The notes beneath the pieces are model-generated. The model saw only the letters and a program-made list of their open reading frames with translations. It did no database searches and had not been told where the DNA came from. Made by a program: the position numbers and the translations under genes. From Phycisphaerales bacterium (lineage in GTDB: Bacteria > Planctomycetota > Phycisphaerae > Phycisphaerales > UBA1924), in NCBI GenBank assembly GCA_016742075.1, contig JACVCL010000008.1:1-44645 (forward strand): a stretch of DNA of 44,645 bases, written 5' to 3'. Each line of letters begins with the position of its first letter. Positions within the stretch are counted from its first letter, which is position 1. Positions 42,339-44,645 of this stretch are shown in pieces.

Positions 42339-43076
42339 ATGGCTCAACACCCGTCAGAGTCCCCAGCCCCGCGCGACCGCGGTCCTTCGGCGTCAGGGCC
42401 GGGCCGCGGCGTCGTGCTGGCCGTGGGCGCGGTGGGCCTCCTCGCAGGGATGGGGATGGTGGTTTCGGTGGTCCTGCCGAGGCTCTTGCCGCCGGGCGGT
42501 GCGGGCGAGCCCATTTCGCCGTTCCTCAGCCCCGAGAACCAGGCCCGACTGCGTGAGCTGGTCATCCCCGACTTCAGCCTCACCGCTCAGGACGGGCGAG
42601 CGGTCACCAGGGCCGATCTCGAGGGCCGGTGGACCGTCCTGGCCTTTCAGTTCACGCACTGCCCGCTCGCCTGCCCGGTCATGAGCGGTCAGATGCTGCG
42701 GCTCACCGAGACACTCAAGGACACCGACGCCCGTTTCCTGAGCGTGAGCGTGGACCCCGAGCGCGACACCCCCCAGCGGCTCACCGAATACCTGGGCCGC
42801 CTCGGCGCCGACACCCGCCGCTGGACCTTCTGCACCGGCGATCGAGCAGTCATCCGGGCGCTCGCTGTCGACGCCCTGAAGTTCGCCCTCGACGAGGACC
42901 CGAAGGTGGAGATCGAGCTTCCCGAAGGCGGCACCATGCGCAATATCGTGCACCCGCCGCACTTCATCCTGATCGGGCCCGATGTCCGCGTCGCCGCCCT
43001 CTACAAGGGCACCGACGAAAAGGAAGTTGACCAGCTGGCCGCCGATCTGCGCGTGCTGATGTCCGCCCGCCGCTAG
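42339..43076 (+). CDS. SCO1/SenC-type copper chaperone
   Basis: 245 residues from the ATG at 42339 (GTG at 42333 is possible). One N-terminal membrane anchor lies near residues 20-45 (RGVVLAVGAVGLLAGMGMVVSVV). The thioredoxin-like SCO domain carries the copper ligands C108-x3-C112 in THCPLACPVM, and a conserved His in NIVHPPHFILIGPD (H205 or H208). LSVSVDPERDTPQRLTEYL is also typical. SCO proteins insert copper into the CuA centre of cytochrome c oxidase. With ctaB this forms an oxidase-assembly pair, though no oxidase subunit genes are in the window. Confidence 0.9.
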   Translation: MAQHPSESPAPRDRGPSASGPGRGVVLAVGAVGLLAGMGMVVSVVLPRLLPPGGAGEPISPFLSPENQARLRELVIPDFSLTAQDGRAVTRADLEGRWTVLAFQFTHCPLACPVMSGQMLRLTETLKDTDARFLSVSVDPERDTPQRLTEYLGRLGADTRRWTFCTGDRAVIRALAVDALKFALDEDPKVEIELPEGGTMRNIVHPPHFILIGPDVRVAALYKGTDEKEVDQLAADLRVLMSARR

Positions 43077-43091
43077 CGCGGCGTCGGTGCC

Positions 43092-43718
43092 TTATCGCTG
43101 CCGACCCAACAGCCTCCAGCCGGCCGGGAGCAACGCCATGGCCAGGGCGACCTTCACGAACGTGCCCGGCACGAAAGGCCACAGGCCGACGGCCAGCAGC
43201 GACGCACCAGCGATCGGCGCGCCGGTCTCGGTGGGCCACGCCATCGCCGCCCACACGCCGAGCACCGCCAAGCCGCCGGCGAAGATCACCGCGTGGCCGA
43301 TCAGCATCGCCGCGGCGCACCGGATCACCGAGCGATCCCAGCCGCGCTCGGCCAGCGCCCCGATGACGTACGCCGCGGGGATGAACGCCCACAGGTAGCC
43401 CGCGGTCGGGCCCAGCAGCACATGGACCCCACCGGTCAGCCCCGCGAACACGGGCAGTCCGATCGCGCCCTGCAGGAGGTACGCGGCCATCGCCGCGGCC
43501 CCGCGCCACCGCCCCAGAAGAGCCGCGATCAGGCACACGCCGAACGTCTGCCCGGTGATCGGCACCGGCTGTATCGGCACCACCACCTGCGCCGACGCCG
43601 CCATGAGCAGCGAGCCGGCGAGGATCAGCCCCACGTCGAACCAACGGGCCAGCGCGGCATCGCCGGGACGGAACGCATCAGCGGCCACAGACAGCGGACG
43701 AACAGCCAGAACGTTCAT
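43092..43718 (-). CDS. bioY: Biotin transporter BioY
   Basis: 208 residues. The ATG at 43718 has GAGGAG seven bases upstream and is preferred to a GTG five codons earlier. BioY family features: six hydrophobic helices, the N-terminal AQVVVPIQPVPITGQTFGV, the AAYLLQGAIGLPVFAGLTGG segment, the GPTAGYLWAFIPAAYVIG stretch and KVALAMALLP near the end. This S component binds and takes up biotin, alone or with an ECF transporter. It converges with the SCO gene (15-base gap), and lies downstream of a carboxylase-like carrier protein on the same strand, which makes biotin use the probable theme. Confidence 0.93.
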   Translation of the reverse strand: MNVLAVRPLSVAADAFRPGDAALARWFDVGLILAGSLLMAASAQVVVPIQPVPITGQTFGVCLIAALLGRWRGAAAMAAYLLQGAIGLPVFAGLTGGVHVLLGPTAGYLWAFIPAAYVIGALAERGWDRSVIRCAAAMLIGHAVIFAGGLAVLGVWAAMAWPTETGAPIAGASLLAVGLWPFVPGTFVKVALAMALLPAGWRLLGRQR

Positions 43719-43892
43719 CGATTCGCTCCTCACCGCCGGAACGTCGAAACCCGCCGGCGGACCGGCCCGCTCATGCTCGCGCGAACCACCGTCGGACGAC
43801 CCCCGAATTTACCGCAAAGCCGCGCCCGCCCGCAACATTCGGCGGCGTCCGGGGTTCCAACGATTCCGTGGGCCTCGGGCCCGCCGGCTGCT

Positions 43893-44282
43893 TCATCGCA
43901 CCTTCGCCAGCACCTGGTTCGCCGAGACCCTTTCTCCTTCCTTCACCGGCAGCTCGCAGACCTCTCCCGACACCGGGAAGCGGAGTGTGCCCGCGAACGT
44001 CCGACCGCCCCCCGGCGTCAGCGCGGGCGGGGCCTCGATATCCACCAGCGGATCGCCCACCGACACCCTCGCCCCGATCTTCGCGTGCACCTTCCGGATG
44101 GTGCCCTCCACGTGGGTCGTCACGCTTTCGGGGATGTCCCGCGGCTTGGGCGGCTTGGGGGGCTCCGGTGGCGGCGGCTTCTCCGCGGGGATCGCCTGCA
44201 GCGCAGGGCGGGGTAGCGGTTCGTCGATCACCTCGGCGTCGACAACGTACACGCGGTCTTCGATGGTGATGCGGAGTTTCAC
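43893..44282 (-). CDS. Biotin/lipoyl-carrier-like protein lacking the attachment lysine
   Basis: 129 residues from the GTG at 44282 (GGAGAGA just upstream). The layout matches biotin carrier proteins of Na-pumping decarboxylases and acyl-CoA carboxylases: an N-terminal beta segment MKLRITIEDRVYVVDAEVID, a Pro-rich linker (about 30-50), then the C-terminal half-barrel pair VEGTIRKVHAKIGARVSVGD and FPVSGEVCELPVKEGERVSA. In family members the first half ends in EAMKM, with biotin attached to Lys. Here the sequence is E83-A84-P-P-A followed by Leu-Thr-Pro and a Gly-rich insertion, and no lysine is near. It therefore cannot be biotinylated in the normal way. It sits between the OadG-like gene and bioY. 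Confidence 0.82.
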   Translation of the reverse strand: MKLRITIEDRVYVVDAEVIDEPLPRPALQAIPAEKPPPPEPPKPPKPRDIPESVTTHVEGTIRKVHAKIGARVSVGDPLVDIEAPPALTPGGGRTFAGTLRFPVSGEVCELPVKEGERVSANQVLAKVR

Positions 44283-44332
44283 GGGTCTCTCCGGTGGGGT
44301 GTGATCGCGGAAGCCGCGAACCGGGCCGGGCT

Positions 44333-44645
44333 TTAGCGCTCGGCATCGCGGCGGGGATTGCGGTCAAAGGGTTCGTGCGATTCCATGTTCATCCGGCGCC
44401 CCCTGGCGATCCAGCGTCCCTGCATCTCCCCGGACGCCTCCTCGCGCAGCGGCATCACCGCCCGGATCCGTGCGCGGCGGCCCAGGACCACCGCGCACGC
44501 GGCGAACAACGCCGCGAGATGGTCGTCGGGAATAGCCGGAGTGCCGTTCGTCGCGGGCAGGGTGGCGGGATGGATCAGTTCCTCGGGCATGTCAGGGCCG
44601 TGGGGAGGAGGGGTGGCGGAGATGGTGGGGGGCGCAGGTGGTGGT
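44333..44645 (-). CDS. OadG/decarboxylase small-subunit-like protein (partial)
   Basis: The frame is open from the window edge: Pro/Ala/Thr-rich codons (44645-44591) continue into the ATG at 44590 without a stop, so the gene begins beyond the window. The visible C-terminal part holds PDDHLAALFAACAVVLGRRA and ends with GRWIARGRRMNMESHE. This matches the C-terminus of OadG/MmdD-type small subunits of Na-pumping decarboxylases or related acyl-CoA carboxylases, which have a Pro-rich linker, a helix of this type and a W-x2-x-GR-x2-MN motif. The ATG at 44590 has no ribosome site, which favours an internal codon. The identification rests on a short region and is tentative. Confidence 0.55.
   Translation of the reverse strand, partial: PPPAPPTISATPPPHGPDMPEELIHPATLPATNGTPAIPDDHLAALFAACAVVLGRRARIRAVMPLREEASGEMQGRWIARGRRMNMESHEPFDRNPRRDAER

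Overview
The window is very GC-rich (about 70% by eye) and gene-dense, and looks chromosomal: it carries single-copy housekeeping genes and no insertion sequence, prophage or CRISPR array. Several traits suggest a planctomycete, possibly of the Phycisphaerae type: an MJ0042-like zinc-ribbon protein, an ECF sigma/zinc anti-sigma pair, many small secreted proteins with no obvious family, and unusual arrangements of otherwise universal operons. This assignment is an inference; no rRNA is present to test it.

Layout. 1-3258: the end of an unknown gene, a small secreted protein, then rplK-rplA-rplJ-rplL. A strong intrinsic terminator and a separate promoter isolate the following rpoB-lipoprotein-rpoC unit (3537-12660), in which a lipoprotein gene sits between the two polymerase genes. 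12734-16394: a single-domain asparaginase-like gene, purA, a zinc-ribbon gene, and an overlapping pgsA/pgpA pair for phosphatidylglycerol synthesis. 16650-23817: the membrane arm of respiratory complex I (nuoJKLMN) without nuoA-I, with an enlarged NuoJ and histidine-rich loops in NuoL and NuoM. 23924-25971: rpmA, a secreted protein and a GNAT acetyltransferase. 25972-26445: a probable replication origin with DnaA-box-like repeats, followed by dnaA. 28069-32102: a secreted helical-repeat protein, a DegT-type aminotransferase, a CoaB-only pantothenate-pathway gene that appears to start with CTG, and a DoxX-like membrane protein.

32401-39874 is the most distinctive part. Eleven same-strand genes, most overlapping by 1-8 bases, form what looks like one transcription unit: ECF sigma factor, zinc anti-sigma factor, SpoIIE/PP2C phosphatase, two tiny membrane proteins, a ferric-reductase-like/Rieske fusion, a membrane-anchored Cys/His protein of unknown family, a secreted thioredoxin-fold/YHS fusion, a DinB-fold protein, an NRDE (TANGO2-like) protein and an ATP-grasp protein. 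I infer a sigma-controlled envelope redox, heme or metal stress system. The last gene runs antisense into a tRNA-Arg(UCU) gene.

39969-44645: a secreted endonuclease/exonuclease/phosphatase-family protein, heme O synthase (ctaB) with an SCO-type copper chaperone (both for cytochrome oxidase assembly), and on the minus strand an OadG-like subunit cut by the window edge, a biotin-carrier-like protein lacking its biotinylation lysine, and the biotin transporter bioY.
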